Shown here in pieces: positions 63,161 to 64,000 of a stretch of 64,000 bases of DNA. Under the pieces are notes generated by a model, which worked only from the letters and a program-made list of their open reading frames with translations, ran no database searches and was not told the DNA's origin. The stretch is taken from positions 1-64,000 of the forward strand of contig CAMLJM010000014.1 of NCBI GenBank assembly GCA_946480475.1, written 5' to 3'. Made by a program: the position numbers and the translations under genes. Origin of the DNA: an uncultured Alphaproteobacteria bacterium (lineage in GTDB: Bacteria > Pseudomonadota > Alphaproteobacteria > Micavibrionales > Micavibrionaceae). The stretch's first letter is position 1, and each line of letters starts with the position of its first letter.

Positions 63161-63174
63161 TTGATCTGAATCAA
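63161..63174. promoter_or_regulatory. FNR/Dnr-type site between the second Crp/Fnr gene and moaA
   Basis: TTGATCTGAATCAA is an exact palindrome. At -41.5 for the plus strand it predicts a moaA start near 63209 and a leader of about 126 nt, which would contain the candidate Moco riboswitch. For the regulator it overlaps the likely transcription start, suggesting autorepression. Confidence 0.85.
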
Positions 63175-63231
63175 ATGCTTATGCGCAAACCGACCTTACA
63201 ATAGGACGAAATAGTTGGCCTGAGAAGGCTA

Positions 63232-63334
63232 AAACTCCGAGCTGCCAGACCTAAGTTTCAATTGTTGAAATATGGTCTTTCAGCCGGGGTCGTGGGGGAA
63301 ACGCCGCGGCCTCCTGTGTTGGAAAGGAGCATCC
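63232..63334 (+). promoter_or_regulatory. Candidate molybdenum-cofactor (Moco) riboswitch leader of moaA
   Basis: The leader holds a hairpin AGACC/GGTCT with an inner TTTCAA/TTGAAA stem (63247-63280), then a small CGTGG/CCGCG stem (63291-63308). It ends in GCCTCC...GGAAAGGAGC, which resembles from memory the 3' part of Moco RNA upstream of E. coli moaA (GCCTCC...GGAAAGG). The CTCC at 63311 can pair with the GGAG of the ribosome site at 63326, giving a simple way to block translation. The class assignment is by eye only. Confidence 0.5.
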
Positions 63335-64000
63335 ATGGACCATATACCCCTGATCGGGGATCGCTTCGGGCGGCGGTTTCCTTATCTGCGTCTTTCGGTA
63401 ACGGACGTATGTAATTTCAGTTGTTCGTACTGTCTGCCGGACGGTTATAAAAAAAATCATAAAGATGAATTTTTATCTCAGGCTGAAATCGGCAGGTTGG
63501 TAAGAGCTTTTGCGGAACTGGGCACATGGAAGATTCGCCTGACCGGCGGTGAACCGACTGTCCGACCTGACTTTGTATCGCTGGCGAAGACTGTGTCGTC
63601 TACTACCGGCATTCGTCGTGTCGCTTTTACTACCAATGGTTACAAGTTGCCTGAAAGGGCGCAAAGTTATTATGCCGCCGGGTTGCGCGCCATTAATATC
63701 AGTATCGACTCCCTGGATCCACGCAAGTTCCATGAAATAACGGGCCATGACCGTCTCGCTGAAGTGGTTGAAGGTGTGGAGGCAGTTCTGAATGCCAGAT
63801 TCGAAAGTGTCAAAATCAATACGGTTTTGCTGAAAGGGTTAAACGACGATGAACTGGATGGGTTTTTGGCATTTGTTTCGAACAGACCCATATCTTTGCG
63901 ATTCATAGAATTGATGCAAACAGGCGACAATCTAACCTATTTTCGCAAGCATCACATCCCTGCCACCGTCATTCGGAACAAACTGGCTGAACGGGGATGG
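63335..64000 (+). CDS. moaA: GTP 3',8-cyclase MoaA (3' end outside window)
   Basis: MoaA starts molybdenum-cofactor synthesis by converting GTP to the cyclic precursor with radical-SAM chemistry. I translated from the ATG at 63335 (AAGGAG upstream) and the frame stays open to the right edge, showing 222 residues. The SAM-cluster cysteines are 26, 30 and 33 (CNFSCSYC) and LTGGEPTVRPD follows. The C-terminal second cluster is not in the window. It is driven by an FNR-type site and a structured leader, so cofactor supply rises with the nitrate reductase. Confidence 0.95.
   Translation, partial: MDHIPLIGDRFGRRFPYLRLSVTDVCNFSCSYCLPDGYKKNHKDEFLSQAEIGRLVRAFAELGTWKIRLTGGEPTVRPDFVSLAKTVSSTTGIRRVAFTTNGYKLPERAQSYYAAGLRAINISIDSLDPRKFHEITGHDRLAEVVEGVEAVLNARFESVKINTVLLKGLNDDELDGFLAFVSNRPISLRFIELMQTGDNLTYFRKHHIPATVIRNKLAERGW

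Noticed and set aside
57370..63334. Possible complete denitrification cluster
   Set aside because: Only nitrate reductase, transporters, NnrS and regulators are present. No nitrite, nitric oxide or nitrous oxide reductase is seen.

Overview
The window reads as one contiguous stretch of an alphaproteobacterial chromosome of moderate GC content, from a facultatively anaerobic, respiring Gram-negative cell. The evidence is the aa3-type cytochrome c oxidase and assembly genes (ctaC, ctaD, ctaB, a CoxF-like micro-gene, ctaG, ctaE, DUF983, surf1), the 180-kDa NAD-glutamate dehydrogenase, and ubiquinone as the quinone (ubiA plus ubiT-ubiU-ubiV). I see no tRNA, rRNA, CRISPR array, transposase or phage gene. 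Coding density is high and no gene-free stretch exceeds about 240 bases.

Layout. 1-11.5 kb (mostly minus strand): cytochrome oxidase structural and assembly genes in two blocks, separated by the oppositely oriented pair tldD-tldE, with rsmE upstream of ctaC and a ghrA-like dehydrogenase at the left edge. 11.5-19.7 kb: housekeeping genes (ubiA, the very large glutamate dehydrogenase, an SRAP DNA-repair protein, bdhA) and three small unknown genes. 19.9-24.4 kb: an aromatic amino-acid catabolic operon (hpd, fah, maiA and two tandem phenylalanine-hydroxylase-type genes) with no homogentisate dioxygenase. 24.4-30.8 kb: envelope genes, with an AMIN-domain lipoprotein, a fimbrial-type chaperone, two DUF4402 secreted proteins and a large divergent usher-like protein ending in an SPOR-like domain. 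30.9-34.3 kb: MprF and an exported five-EF-hand protein. 34.5-36.3 kb: a two-gene operon pairing a methyltransferase that resembles the catalytic domain of plant methionine S-methyltransferase with a homocysteine S-methyltransferase, which looks like a compact S-methylmethionine cycle. 36.3-40.2 kb: a degenerate GGDEF/EAL-like protein with two single-domain response regulators, a ClpP-like protein and several very small charged proteins.

40.3-64 kb is an anaerobic-respiration region: a porin, class III ribonucleotide reductase (nrdDG), small metal-binding exported proteins, O2-independent ubiquinone synthesis (ubiTUV), a TSUP transporter, moeA, a Crp/Fnr regulator, two NarK nitrate/nitrite transporters, narGHJI with a parvulin and NnrS, a second Crp/Fnr regulator and moaA (cut by the window edge). 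Seven FNR/Dnr-type palindromes (TTGAT-N4-ATCAA and close variants) lie before its transcription units, so it behaves as one regulon: nitrate enters through NarK, NarGHI reduces it with electrons from ubiquinol, UbiTUV supplies ubiquinone without O2, NrdD supplies deoxynucleotides, and MoeA/MoaA supply the Mo cofactor.

The observations most worth following are the S-methylmethionine-type operon and its structured leader, the 18-residue-repeat exported protein inside the oxidase operon, the usher-like/SPOR protein of the DUF4402 system, the Cys-rich ends of NarH and of one Crp/Fnr regulator, and the ClpP-like/charged-microprotein cluster.
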